Assembly (NCBI RefSeq): GCF_027596085.1
Contig: NC_072449.1
Span: 21,016,334 to 21,080,333 of the forward strand
Length of the DNA stretch: 64,000 nucleotides
From: Anoplopoma fimbria
Lineage: Eukaryota; Chordata; Actinopteri; Perciformes; Anoplopomatidae
Direction: 5' to 3'
Shown: positions 1-12,147 of the stretch, in pieces
Layout: every line of letters starts with the position of its first letter
How positions within the stretch are numbered: the first letter of the stretch is position 1
The notes under the pieces: generated by a model
The model's database searches: none
What the model was told of the DNA's origin: nothing
The model's input: only the letters and a program-made list of their open reading frames with translations
Translations under genes and position numbers: made by a program

Positions 1-1375
1 AGAGCTTGTGTTTAAGGAGGTGTATCTGCGATGGCTTGGAGAGGGGGAAAAAAGTAAATGCACTGAACCTGAGACTGCTGCATGGATGTGCCGTGCACAC
101 ATTGTAATGCACTATGACCGGGGACTCTCTGCTCAGAGGGCTACCTATCACTCCTCATTTCTTTCTCCATCTAGTACTGACTGGGGCGAGCAATGTGGTC
201 GACTAGTTTTTCATTTTGACAGCTCTGAGGTTAAGATCCACAACGGCTCTGTTACCACAACCTTCCTCTCCTTGTTAACATGTTCCTTACAGAAAAAAAG
301 AGAAGATAATACATACAGTATTTTTGTGTATATGATATTACGATGAATGTTTTTTTTGTTTGTTAGGGTGTGCTGTACAGGATGTTGTGATGTTCCAGAT
401 CAATCTGTGTTGTTAACTGTTTTGTTCAAGTCGTAGTCACTGATCCAGACCTTTAGTGCATGAGCCCACGATCAAATACCATCAGTGAAACAGCAGGTTT
501 CAAACTATTCTAATGTTTATTGCCGCATAGGGAATAAATAATGTCTTGTAAATGAGCATAACAGACACACACTCAATCACCTGCTTTGTGACTCCACCAT
601 ATTGAAGACTTGTTTGTATGAGATACCTCAAAGTAAATACTGCACTATGTCCGTGTTTTGACAGATAATAATTTCTCTCTTGCGTCTGCTGTAATCACTG
701 TGGAGAAATGAATGTGGAGTGTATATTTCAGCCTGGACTACATAGGTGTTTGATGTCCGTACTAATACATTTGTTAATCTGTTATGTGGTCAGCTATTGC
801 CGAGAAAGGAAGTGAATCACCTGTACAAGATATTTGGGGCCACGTGTATCTTTGTCAATAAATTTTTATATTTAAAACATGTCAGACAATGGAATAGGAC
901 TCGCATATTTCTTTCAAGATGGTGGTTCATTATAAGTCTATAATTTGTAGCATTTATGTATCCCTCTTAATGCCTGCTGCACGTGTCCTTAACTAAATGT
1001 GTGCACTGTTAGGCTGAGTGAACAAACACTATTTGGTTGTGGAGACGGTCCCTGCTCCTCTTTCTCTGCGCTCCTGTTGAATTTATTTCTCAACACAGCC
1101 AGGAGGAAGCGATGGGACGAGGGAGGAATAGAGAGTGGCACCTTTTTCTCCTGGCTTCTCCCAAGACAGCTTTTGTGCCCGTCACAATGGTGTGGAGTTA
1201 TTGATGCGGACAGGGGTGTGAGGCTGTCGCCAGGACCCCCGGGGCTGCGTGCTGTTGTGGGCACAGGAAACCGAACCAACCCTCTTCCTCCAAACAGAGA
1301 TCATGAATACAAACAGCTTTTGATTTCCTGGCTTTGAGGCGCAAACTGCTTAGCTGGACTTGGCAAGCGAGTGTC
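1..1375. other. Non-coding sequence, possible 3' UTR tail of an upstream gene
   Basis: I see no conserved protein-coding exon here; the short open frames carry no recognisable domain. Two canonical AATAAA hexamers lie on the plus strand at 533-538 and 857-862 in AT-rich sequence, as in a vertebrate 3' UTR. In human, the plus-strand gene upstream of RAP2B is P2RY1, so a P2RY1 3' UTR is possible here. That is inference from synteny only, since no P2RY1 coding sequence is visible. Confidence 0.2.
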
Positions 1376-1378
<3 letters not shown>

Positions 1379-1414
<36 letters not shown>

Positions 1415-1432
1415 GTGTGTGTGTGAGTGTGT
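1379..1432. repeat. (GT)n microsatellite
   Basis: A pure GT run of about 34 bases (1379-1412) is followed by an interrupted GT tract to about 1432. It is a simple repeat, and the open frames across it are artefacts. Confidence 0.95.
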
Positions 1433-2698
1433 CTCTTTGTTAGGGAGCCTGGAGGCAAAGGAGAACTCATTCGAGTTAGGTGGCTGTTATTGCCGTGATA
1501 TCTGTTTGTTGGTCATTGGCTGAGGTTTCAAAAGGCGCTGTGACATGCACATGGGAATAATAATAATAGGTATGTATATGTGTTTATTTGTGGAATAAAT
1601 ATCCTCTGTGCTCTGTGTAGAAGTCATCAGATGAAAAGAAAGATTAGATTCAGCCAGCACCAGATCTCGAGCCAACGCCAGTGCTTTTGAGCCTGTGTGT
1701 CAAATCTTGACTTGCAGAAAGTTGGGACGCCTGCCAGTAGCTCCTCCCTCCCTTCTCAGCCACCTTTCACCTCTTTTCTCTCACATCCTCCTTTTATTCT
1801 CGATCTAGAATTAGAAGAAAAGAAAGCCGTTTATTCACTTGCATTTCACCACATTCAGGGGAAAACTGTTTGAATAAGTGCTGGGGAGAAACAGAAGGAA
1901 GAGTCGACGGTGAAGATTGATGGCAGTTGTGGAGAACAAAGTTTGTGTATGCTTTTCCAGAGGACACTGTCGGTGGCAGGGGGGCCACAGCTAGGACAGC
2001 TAAAGTAAAATACTGAGCTTTGTTCATGGAGATTTACAATGGGAGCTGGCACACCTACTTCCATCACAGAGGCACCGGCTGCTTGAACCTAAAACTAACC
2101 ACATGAAACCCAAACATGACACAAATTTCTGGGTTTAGTCTTTGTTGTGCAACCCATGATAAAAAACAATCATGGGACAGTGTGATTGGTGTGCTGTGGT
2201 TATGCTGCATAATTTTGTGAATCCATTTATAGCATGTGGCAATGCTGCAAAGGTCACACGAGGAAATATATAAACTCCAAGACACATGAGTTCCCACCTT
2301 GTTGCTGACATATAATGAATCATGCAATGACTTGTAACCTTATGAGGCTTTAGTTTCAGATTTGACACGTAACATCATACTTTGTACGCATTATTTATTT
2401 TAGCAATGCACAGTAGGCCTATACGAGGAGGAAAACAGTAATCAGTATTGAGGCTGTGCAGAGCCTTGACAGCAATGCAAGAGTGTGTTAGTATACAAAA
2501 TTTTGCAGTTTTTTCAGTCACACAACGAGGTACATTTTTTTCGACCATGGCAATTATGTAAACACTTCCAGGAAAATATTCTGTTCAGTAACTCTTGGTT
2601 ACAACACCGTGCTACTGCTACGCTTTGATGCTAACATGTGTTTACTTGCTCCAATCAGGCTTTAACCAGATGCGACCAGTGAGGGAGTGCATGCAGTT

Positions 2699-2699
<1 letters not shown>
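1433..2699. other. Intergenic sequence, nothing recognised
   Basis: There is no gene, RNA gene or clear mobile element that I can support. Short open frames on both strands overlap each other and have no familiar motifs. Confidence 0.5.
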
Positions 2700-2786
<87 letters not shown>

Positions 2787-2788
2787 AC
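2700..2788. repeat. (CA)n microsatellite
   Basis: An almost uninterrupted CA tract runs from 2700 to 2780, with an imperfect extension to about 2788. Confidence 0.97.
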
Positions 2789-2954
2789 ATTAATAGTCAA
2801 GCAGAGTTATTACACAATTTCGCAGATTTCATGAAAGAAGCTTTCAGACACTAAAACATTATGGCTGCTGAACCTGAGTGTCAATGTGTGAATGGGGATG
2901 ACATCTAGTGATTTATAGACTATACAGAAGAATATCTATTATAGGAATTTGCAA

Positions 2955-3570
2955 CCTTTAGTTGAAAGCAACTAAATACATTTACTCAGGTACCCTACTC
3001 GATAACAATTTAAATTTTCTTGTACTTAAGTATTTAGATTTTATGCTTTTTATATTTTTACTTCATTTATGGATTGAACAATATACATTTTACTCCATTA
3101 CATTTTTTTAGAAGCTAAAGGTACTATTTATTTTGCAGAATACGCTTTTACAACATATTAGCATATAGAATATGATGCATATATACACAGTAAGATCCTG
3201 CGGGATCCCGGCTAACATACTGTCTTTAAGGGGCTGTAGCGGCTCAGTCTTAAGCTAAGTACTGCATCATATGAAGTCAGACAATTTGGCTTAAACAATG
3301 CAGTTTTTTTGCATGCAGTATAAATGCAGTAGTATATAGTGCAGTATATTATTTTCTCCTATTAAAAAATGGTGTATTTGAATAAGTTTACTCATTTGTT
3401 TTCTGATTTATTACTTGAACCACTTGACAAACACTGCGAGCTGCATCGCAAATTTAATTTTAGATGATGTATACCACTGCATAGTGAGTATTTTTATTTT
3501 ATTACTTTTAGTACATTTTGCTGATAATACTCACAAGTAAAAAAAACAATCAGTGTGGGTTTGTAAAAGT
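2955..3570. mobile_element. Degenerate non-autonomous DNA-transposon-like teleost repeat
   Basis: The left part contains the phrases ACTAAATACATTTACTCAGG (about 2968) and TTTTACTCCATTACATTTTT (about 3089). The right part contains AGTACATTTTGCTGATAATA (about 3511). These resemble a very common fish repeat made of 'AAGTACTTTTACT'-type motifs in inverted orientation at its two ends. No transposase is encoded. I cannot name the family, and the boundaries are approximate because the copy is decayed. Confidence 0.5.
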
Positions 3571-6276
3571 ATCATAATCTACCCTCTTGTTTTTTCTTTT
3601 TCTTTAGTTTGAATCTATTTAATTCATGTATTTTATTCCGTCAGGTTTGTTTCCTGTTTTCACTCACCTTTCTTCTACTCCCAATTCCCAGTTTGTCACT
3701 CACTATTTATACCATTTACTTTGTTCCCGTAAGCCTCTTTTGATTCATTCAAAGTATCTTAATTGTATCTGCCCATCTAGAAGTCTGCATCCTGCCTCTC
3801 CTGCTCTCCAAACCTTAGCAGAGTATTTTTACATTGTGATCTTGCTATGGTTACTTTTAGTAAGGAATCTAAATACCTCTTCCCCCACTGTGTGTAACAA
3901 ATGTAAGTAAATAAGATTTATTTATAGCACTTAGCATTGCAAGAAAAATATCTAACAAATAGGATTGTAACAAACACAACAGCAACTAAATGTAATTTCC
4001 AAAACAAAAATAACACACAAAAAAACATATGTCAAGATAAGCAAGTAAATACAAGCAAGTTCATATGTTTTTAATGTCAGTTCAATTGGATAATCTTAAT
4101 AATGACCATCCTCTCTTTTGTGTTTGTTGGTCTACTTCCACAATAATACTGCCATGATGAAATATATATAGCCATGAAGCATGAATGATCACCTCGGGTG
4201 TGGCTGCTCTTGACAGAAAAAAATTGAAATTAAATGGACTGTCTTCAGGGCAATATGTTCACTGTCATCTCAGGTGCTGACCGCATGAAATGATGACCTC
4301 ATGTTCATCATGTTGTCAGACATACTCCACATGTCTGGGTGTTGAAGCTAAAAATAGACCTTGATCCTCTAAGACTTATATGGTCAAGTAAAGACAAAAT
4401 AAAACACACACTCTTCGCTCTTTCACTTTACAGATGGTGTAAGCACAATAATGAACGACAACCAGCATCATTATAAACTCTAATGGGTTGCTGTAAAGTC
4501 ATGCTTGTATCTTGGACTGCTACCAGGAACAATATTAGGCTGGCATTGTATATGAAATGTGCAAGGATTAGATGGGAGTGAAAGCACAAGCCGTACAGGG
4601 TGTGTGTGTGAGAGAGAGAGCAGGGGCTGTCATATTTCGGCTGTCGTGAGGTTTATGATCAATATCTCTGCAGCCACTCCCGTCTGGCTTTTTGTGGATT
4701 TTCTGCTACTTCTTGGCGTGATCGTCGATCATCTTGAAAGATTGGCTTACGGGCTGACATCCACAAACCAATGTCTTTGATTTCACAGGGTTACAATTAT
4801 CAAATGAAACAGTTTGACCTGGACCTGAGAGGGAAATGTGCAAAAGTCTAAAAAGTAGTTGGGCTTGGTTGGTGTTGGACTTATACTTATAAGTAAAGCC
4901 GATGCTATTTGCAGTCTAACAGATATCATATTGGCAGTTTTGCAAACAGGTTGATAAGAGACTCGTCAGACAGAGCGCAGCAAGCTGGCCTGTCTTGATA
5001 AAAGTTATGAGATAGGAAGTGGAGCTCTGAAAGGAACCGAGGTTAAATTAAAGGTAGCCCACTGCTTGAGAGGATAGATAAAGAGACGAGATAAGGCTAG
5101 GTGTGAGAACAAGAGGCTGAGAACTACGGCGACACCAAATGTGCTGTAGGCATATAAAAAAAAGTAAGTACTAAAGAATGAAGAGTAGAGCTAAAAATAA
5201 AAACGGGCACATGCTGTTCTGTGCAGTATACATACAGAATATACAGGTGTTAGTGAAGGATGCGTGAAGAAGAAAAATGAATCAAGGTCACAATAGTAAA
5301 TAGAGAGAAATGTGTTGAAGTATAGGTACTAACACACCTTAATATTAATGTAGCAGGTTAGGCTAATCACACAAATAACTGCACACGCTTCTGCAATCAC
5401 AGTGAGTGAGTTTCTCGAAATATTTGAATACATTTTTCATTAAGTATGAAACAAGATCCTTAGTTCGAAGCTTCTCTCTGCCTGCAACTCGTCTGCAAGT
5501 TATGAACATACTGTAAAGGGTGATGATGGAGCTCTGCACTCCACTGAGAGTCCAATGCTTTTATTAGCTGGCAACCCGTTAGTGTGCCCACTGCCCTGCT
5601 GCAGGGCTGATGACAAATCTCTGAAGAACAAAGTTTATGTACCGGCAGAACACATCCACTGCTCCATATTCACAGTGTGTCAGTGTGTGTTACAGCGAGT
5701 GGGAAAAAGCTTGTGTGTATGAAGGCAAAAGGGAACAAGAGCTTTGCAACAAGCGGTGTGTAGGCATATCTATATATACAGCAGGTGAAAAATGGAACAA
5801 ACATAACCATACATGCCATCAAAGGAAGGAGAAATGCTGACTTTCGCCTTCGCAGGTTCACTCCCCCTCACCACTTTTTTTGTTTGCTGTCAAGCTGTGT
5901 GTGGTGGAAAAGATCTAAGCATCTGATGAACCTCTAACGTGCACCATGTACTGATACCTCCCATGAAGATTATTTTATGTTAAAAGCTGACTTCTCTTGA
6001 GTTTTACCAGCTTTAGATCAGAGTTTATGGGTCCATTATTATACTTAAAAATGGTAGAGGATCATAAGAAAACCACTAAAGAAGCTTAAGAATGATGTGT
6101 TTTGGCCACGATATGTCTCTGAAGGGCAATCATCAGACTATGACCTCCAAAATAGTCAGTGTTTGGACAAAATCAAGACATTAAAGCTTAAAGCTGACCT
6201 CACATCTTTCAAACATTTCTCTATTTAAAAATGCTTAAAATGTATCTAGTTATAATTTATTGAGAGCCAATCTGCT
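3571..6276. other. Intergenic AT-rich sequence, nothing recognised
   Basis: No conserved coding exon, RNA gene or complete mobile element is seen. The open frames in this stretch are short and unlike any family I know. Confidence 0.5.
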
Positions 6277-6277
6277 T

Positions 6278-6916
6278 ATTGTGAGGAATCTGGGTGTGAC
6301 CCTGGACGACCAACTGTCGTTCTCAGCAAACATTGCATCGGTCACACGCTCCTGCAGATTCCTCCTCTACAACATCAGGAGGATTCGCCCCTTCCTCACT
6401 GAGGAGACGGCGCAGGTGCTCATCCAGGCTCTGGTCATCTCCCGCCTGGACTACTGCAACTCACTACTTGCCGGAGCCCCGGCGTCGGCCATCAGACCCC
6501 TGGAGCTTGTCCAGAAAGCTGCAGCACGTCTGGTGTTCAATCGCCCCAAGTTCTCTCACACAACTTCCCTTCTCCGTTCTCTACACTGGCTCCCTGTAAG
6601 AGCTCGCATCCAGTTTAAGACTCTGGTGCTAGCCTACAGGGCAGTGAAAGGAACAGCTCCTTCCTATCTCCAGGCCTTGGTCAAGCCCTACACCCCTGCC
6701 CGACCACTTCGCTCTGCTGCCTCGGGGCGATTGGTTTCCCCGTCGCTCAGAGGTCCCTGCGGCCGATCCACCCGGTCACAGCTTTTTTCTGTCCTGGCCC
6801 CTCAGTGGTGGAATGAACTCCCCACCGACGTCAGGACAGCAGAGTCGCTGCCCATCTTTAGGCGCAGGCTGAAAACTCACCTCTTCAAGAAGTACTACCC
6901 TGAGCCTTCCTCGTAG
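6278..6916 (+). pseudogene. LINE ORF2 fragment: end of reverse transcriptase and C-terminal region (L2-like)
   Basis: About 212 codons are open to the TAG at 6914-6916, a fragment of a polyprotein that is normally far longer and begins with an endonuclease. Diagnostic phrases in order are NLGVTLDDQLSF (RT block after the catalytic palm), SRLDYCNSLLAG, LVQKAAARLVF, SLHWLPVRARIQFK, WWNELPTDVR and LKTHLFKKYY. This order is characteristic of L2/Maui-type fish LINEs. The catalytic YxDD palm and the endonuclease are absent, so the copy cannot move itself. The undisturbed frame suggests the insertion is fairly young. The first in-frame ATG is not meaningful, because the frame is simply entered at the truncation point. 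Confidence 0.85.
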
Positions 6917-7075
6917 CACTTATTGCATTCGTATTAGTTGCTGCACTTACTGTATTTGTATCAGTTCGCTGCACTTAGTGAATTTGTATTTGTTTACTGC
7001 ACTTATCCTATTCGTAGTAGTTTGTAGCACTTACTATATTCGGATTAGTCTGTTGCAATTATTGTTTTCGTAGTA
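6916..7075 (+). repeat. Degenerate 28-bp tandem repeat in the LINE 3' UTR
   Basis: About six units each start with GCACTTA or GCAATTA and continue with a T-rich stretch ending near TAGTT. Unit starts are near 6916, 6943, 6971, 6999, 7027 and 7055. Related units appear inverted in the copy at 18,475-18,541, so this minisatellite belongs to the LINE family, not to the locus. Confidence 0.75.
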
Positions 7076-7261
7076 ACTTGCCTCTGCACTATACTTTTGC
7101 TCTGGCTTATGCTTTAAGATGCTTGTTTATGAAAGGAGATGCACTTATGACTTCTGGTGACTAGTAGTTCTCTTGAATACCTATGTTGAATACACTTCCT
7201 GTAAGTCGCTTTGGATAAAAGCGTCTGCTAAATGACTGTAATGTAATGTAATGTAATGTAT

Positions 7262-9337
7262 TAAGGACTATATGGGTGTGGTTTGGTCTGATTTATTTAG
7301 AGTGACCAAACAACCAACTAGTGTATATCTAAAAACTTGATTGGCGCAAAAAAAAGAAACATTGCATCATCTCTCTCCAGTTGAGCACCGCCCACCTCAA
7401 ACCAGTAAGAAGAGCTCTGAGTATAAAGGAAACCCAGAAAAGTAAATCTACAAATAACCAAAAGCAAAAAATCTGTGACTGAAAGTTGTGTTTTAATAGG
7501 ATTCAAAAAGACAAATCATAGTAACAAGCTGATTGAGAAATACATTTTCAGGGCCTTTAAAAAGAGGGATTTAGGCAGGATTTGATAGATGTAAAGGCAA
7601 TGAGTCCTTTTGCCAAATTTCTAAATGAACTGCTCCTGCACATTTCTACATAATATTGGTGCTGCAAACAGTCAAGTGATAAGTCAAAAAAAGTCAACCT
7701 TTAAAAAAAAACTTATTTGTAATTTGATAATATGTAATTTGTAATAATGTTTAATTTGAATATGTTTCCTCAGGTCAGGTCATTAAATCCCCCAGATATC
7801 TAGGAAACAACACAGATAAAAATGAACTTGCGTTCTCAGTGGCCCTGAAGATTAAAATGTGTACCTTGGTGGTGTAATTAACACAAAAGCGAATATGAGT
7901 CCTAAGGACACTTTTAGAACGTATTCATATGTCATTTTTATTTTATCCCTATTGTATCATACACACTACAAACAGTGTACAAACTCAAACATTTGTGCCA
8001 CTGCTTCTATTTCATCCACCTGCTCCCTGACTGTAGAGTGGAACAGAAGCAGAAAAGGGCATCAGAACTCATATCGACCCATCCAGCGAGGGCTGTTTGT
8101 GATTATTTAACCCTCTCACAGCTGTGAAGTCACAAACAATTTTGTAATCATCTTTCTCTCTTTTTGAACATACAGATTGAAATTATTGATGGATGTTCAA
8201 AACATATGCCATGATCATTTACTTCTGCATGTGAAATGGAATGTGAGAGAGTTTTGTTAATAACGTAATTCACACGTATTTGTGCAGATCATTTGGCACA
8301 ATAGCAACCTGCTGGACAGAGGGTCAGAATCCGCAGAGGCAGTCTGGACAATAAATACGTATTCATGCTGACACGTCCAGTTCACAGTGGATGGGTAAAC
8401 CATGAGGAATGGTAAAACTTTTTTTTTAAACAGTTTTGTAACAAATAAATAATCACTTCCTGATCATCCTAGCATGTGTGTGCCTGTGTTGTATGCACCA
8501 TAGAACAGAAATGTGATTCTGAAGGGCTTGACATTGAGCTATGTTCTTTGTTACAACCTGGAGGAGTCAGCTGCTGGTAAAAAAAAAGTCAAAATATTGC
8601 TATCACTTAGAGCTTTAATGCAAGCTTATTTAACATTAGGAAACTGATTAAGTCTCAAAAATATTAGCGGAGGGCTTAAAAATCCTTTACAATCTAATTA
8701 ACACATGAAAAAGCACTGATAGTGAATCTCTTTTAAAGCTGACACATGGTGCTAATTGGCATTTAACTTTGCCTTTGTAACTGTGATTTAGCTGCTTCAA
8801 AGTTAATCACTTCAAAGTTCTTTTTTCTGTGCCTCCATTGTTTTGTCACTTTCCCCCCTCACTGTACTGAAAGTGCGTGGGCTGTAGATTCAAGCTTAAG
8901 CACGTACACACTCTAACCTTATGTGTTGTACTTCCTGTTCTGGCATGTGAGCGTTAATGATCCACTACAGGTGTGTTATCAAGAATTGGATACGTGTTGC
9001 ATGCTTAACAGGTGACTCTCCGGTGTTTGGTTATTTAATTGCTGTTACATTGTTGGTTTAGGCGTGTTTGGAGAATGCAATGTACCAAAGGAAGGTAAGA
9101 TAATTCCCTATGAAATCCAAATCAAGATACTATTGTGACAGCTTCCTGGTACATAAATTAAATCAGCCAGTAAATGCGAAAATGGTTTATAACATGAAAC
9201 AAAAAGTTTTTTTCATTGTTTAAATTTTACATTTACCATCAGATTTTTCTAGTAATTTCAATTCTCTGTGTGAACCCTTGGCTATTTTCTTTCAATTCTA
9301 CTTAGACACACACAAACAGTCACAAATATTGACAAGG
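7262..9337. other. Intergenic sequence, nothing recognised
   Basis: AT-rich sequence with scattered short open frames and no family signature that I can support. The stretch at about 8,640-8,830 contains homeobox-like TAATTA-type cores (CTAATTAAC, GCTAATTGG) and could be regulatory, but nothing proves it. Confidence 0.45.
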
Positions 9338-9468
9338 CCATTACATTACATCACATTACAGTCATTTAGCAGACGCTTTTATCCAAAGCGACTTACAGGA
9401 AGTGTATTCAACATAGGTATTCAAGAGAACTACTAGTCACCAGAAGTCATAAGTGCATCTCCTTTCTA
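9338..9468 (-). mobile_element. Tail-only copy of the same L2-type LINE (or a SINE sharing its tail)
   Basis: Read on the minus strand, this matches the last roughly 125 bases of the LINE at 7131-7260. It is essentially base-identical until the TGTAA-type terminal repeat, which here includes a TGTGATG variant. Only the 3' tail is present, so it is either a severely 5'-truncated LINE or a SINE that borrowed the LINE tail. No tRNA-like head with A and B boxes was seen, which favours truncation. Confidence 0.85.
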
Positions 9469-11354
9469 GGCCACACACAGATGCATCCACACGCTGCACA
9501 TGCACACACTCCTCCATTATCCATTAGCAGAAAGCCATGATCAGCAGTGGAGGGCATTCTCCTCTCAGGAAAAAATAGCTGACAAAACATTTTGCCCTCT
9601 AAAACTGCTGGCACCAACACCTACGCACATCTAGAGTGTGAGAGTTAATCAAAGAAAAAAGAAGACGGCCGGACAAAATTCAATTTGTATTTTTCAACAT
9701 TCAAAACGTACTATGCGTTACAAATTTCATCTCACACCTCTCGCTCTCACCCATAAATTCACCTGCCCTTCCCTGACCTCCTCCAGTGATAAGTCTGCTC
9801 TCTCTCCAGACGCCTCGTCTTCCCATTTCTCCTTTTCTCTTCCTCTTTGGCCTCGTTGTTTGGATTCTATTATCCTGTCCTGCTTGGCTGCCTCCCCCTA
9901 TTAATCCTAGCAGTTCAGTGTGTGTGTGTGTTAGTCAATGTGTGTTTGTGTGTGTGTTTATAGATGTCTGCGTAGACTATAAGTGCTGCCTGTGTGAGAG
10001 TGTAGAGGCTACTGAATGACTGCAAATGATTAATGGTCTGCGTTAGGTGAGGTGAAAAATGGCAACACACACATATAGACACTCCCATACACACACACAC
10101 TCACCTTGTGCAGGTGTCCTGGTAATATCTTGTCTGTAGGGGTTGTGTCTCTCTCAGTAGACTGTGTCGTACCGAGAAGTGAATGGGGATGTGGTTAAAA
10201 TGAAGTGGAAGTGATGCTGTGGATCATTGGAGGGGAATAAACTGTAATTGTGAAACTTGCTGCTGACCATAACGGCTTAACCCTCCTGAACACACAAAGT
10301 TTGACGGTTAGGAGAAAATCTGCTTCAAACAACAGTCAGCTCGTAACTGTTTTTGCTCTGCACTGCTTGTGCAGGTTTTGCACCCCACTTTTGATTCCTC
10401 CGTTTGGGATTCCCCTCTGTGCTTTTGCATGTGTGTGTTTTAATACTTGTGTGAGTGTCTGTAAGCTGATCCACGTGTCCTGGATTCCCTGCTAAACTTA
10501 GCCGACTGTGTTCATGATTGAGTGGTCATCAGCAGGGTTCACAGAGCGGATCTAAGCCGAGCCAAGCACTCTTTTTCAGGGTCCGGCAGGCCTGAGTACC
10601 TGTTGCTGCAGCCTGCTGATCTCACACAACATGAATTTATGGATCAAATGCATATTGATCCAGCTGGAGACAGCGGTGGGCGGCTGCACCGTGAATCACC
10701 GATTGCTGGACCGTTGCAAGGTTTTATGGGCTGACAGTGGGTTTAAGGTCATGTGCTCTCTAATGTGGATACAACCAAAATAAAGTATTTTTTGTATTTT
10801 CCTTAAATGCTTTTCAAAATCAAATGAATTGAATAGAACAGAATAGAACAGAGAGGAAGTTAACCACCTCATGCTTTTCCTTATGACAAGTCAAAATGTC
10901 TGCTGTGAAAAATAATTATTGTAAGATAACTGCAACTCATCATAGACAGAGCTGGAGATGACACAATAAAAGTCTTAGTCCATTCATTTTATTCTTTCAT
11001 GATGATGATAGCGACAATGTACTTTTTTCACACAATAGTCTTCATGATGAAGTCTATGTGAAAGGGCGTCTGAAAAAGCTAAATGGACCCTGAGATGGGA
11101 TTATTTCATCAAACTGATATTTACAAGGTCAAGAATGAACTTTCATGCATAACTTTTAAGCCATCTCAGGGCAGATGTCCTACAACTGCTATGGATAAAA
11201 TCATGGCAGCAACTTAGCTCATTTCAACATTTCCATGACAACTGTGCAAACTATATCCGGTGATGAAAATCATGTAACAGTCATTACCTCCTGAAAGGGC
11301 TGGGAAGTCCTTGAGCTAGGATTGTAACTACTATTTTGTGATTTACTCACAAAA
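9469..11354. other. Intergenic sequence with short TG/CA tracts
   Basis: Imperfect TG-rich DNA occurs at about 9,918-9,958, and CA-rich DNA at about 10,063-10,102. No gene or RNA is supported. Confidence 0.45.
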
Positions 11355-11720
11355 CATTAAAGGAAAAGTTCTACATTTTGGGCAATACATGTATTAGCTT
11401 TCTTGTTGAGAGATAGATGAGAAGACTGACACAGTGTGCCCATTCAGTATGAAGCTGGAGCCAGGAAAAGACTATCTTAGATTAGTATATGAACCTCAAG
11501 GGAAAGACTCCAGGGAGTAACTGTGTCCAGCCAATAAATAGTCTGTTACAAAATCCCCTGTAACACTGCATCGTCATTTTTACTCTTTGGTTTTAGTATG
11601 TATTTAACAAATTAGATATATTCTGGTAATTAATGAGCTTTAGAGGTGCTTCCAGTCGTTATGCTAAGCTAATTTAATTATTTTCTCTCTGTAACTACAT
11701 TTTTAGAAGTAACATGAGTT
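11355..11720 (+). repeat. Mid-repetitive teleost element, copy 1 (family not named)
   Basis: The sequence contains AGCTTTCTTGTTGAGAGATA (about 11,396), then GATGAGAAGACTGAC, TGAAGCTGGAGCCAGG, GAGCTTTAGAGGTGCT and TTATGCTAAGCTAA. These are recurring phrases of a dispersed fish repeat. A second copy with the same blocks (GCTTTAAAGGTACTGGTA, TCTTTATGCTAACCAGCTG) lies at about 29,745-30,115. I recognise the repeat but not its formal name or class. Confidence 0.5.
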
Positions 11721-12103
11721 TGGTGTTGATCTTTTTAACTGACTCTCTGCAATAAATCAAATAAGCAAAAATGTTGAACTTTTCATTTAGCTGAAAAAGA
11801 AATTCAAGAGTATTCAAGGGAGTTTAACCAAATTGAACAGCAAAATAAAACAATCTATAAGTGCTCGTGTGACCACACATCCTTCAACACAATAATATTC
11901 TCTTATTTGGGGACATGTCCAAAAATGTCACCCGAGCACTTCCTGCAATGACAATAGGCAGTCTTATATAAGGTGAGAAGTCAGACACTTTATATTTGTC
12001 AATTCCGTGAAAAACCCCAGTGGACCTTCAGAGACTTTTCAATTCCAATTCATATTTAGCACAGATAGTGTGAGAGTGTCTGCCGAGTGGTTAACGCATG
12101 AGT

Positions 12104-12104
<1 letters not shown>

Positions 12105-12138
<34 letters not shown>
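12105..12138. repeat. (CA)n microsatellite
   Basis: A CA tract of about 34 bases, followed by an interrupted CA stretch to about 12,147. Confidence 0.95.
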
Positions 12139-12143
<5 letters not shown>

Positions 12144-12147
12144 ACAC

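Larger units (their letters stand above)
6278..7260 (+). mobile_element. 5'-truncated L2-type non-LTR retrotransposon (LINE)
   Basis: The element contains the C-terminal part of a LINE ORF2, then a 3' UTR made of degenerate 28-bp repeats (6916-7075), then a conserved 3' tail. The tail includes GTCGCTTTGGATAAAAGCGT (about 7205) and ends in a short (TGTAA)n run at about 7237-7260. Truncation at the 5' end and a microsatellite-like 3' tail are standard for LINE insertions made by target-primed reverse transcription. Two further copies of the same tail lie at 9338-9468 and 18275-18541 on the minus strand. The 5' boundary near 6278 is where recognisable LINE coding begins; I could not identify a target-site duplication. 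Confidence 0.88.
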
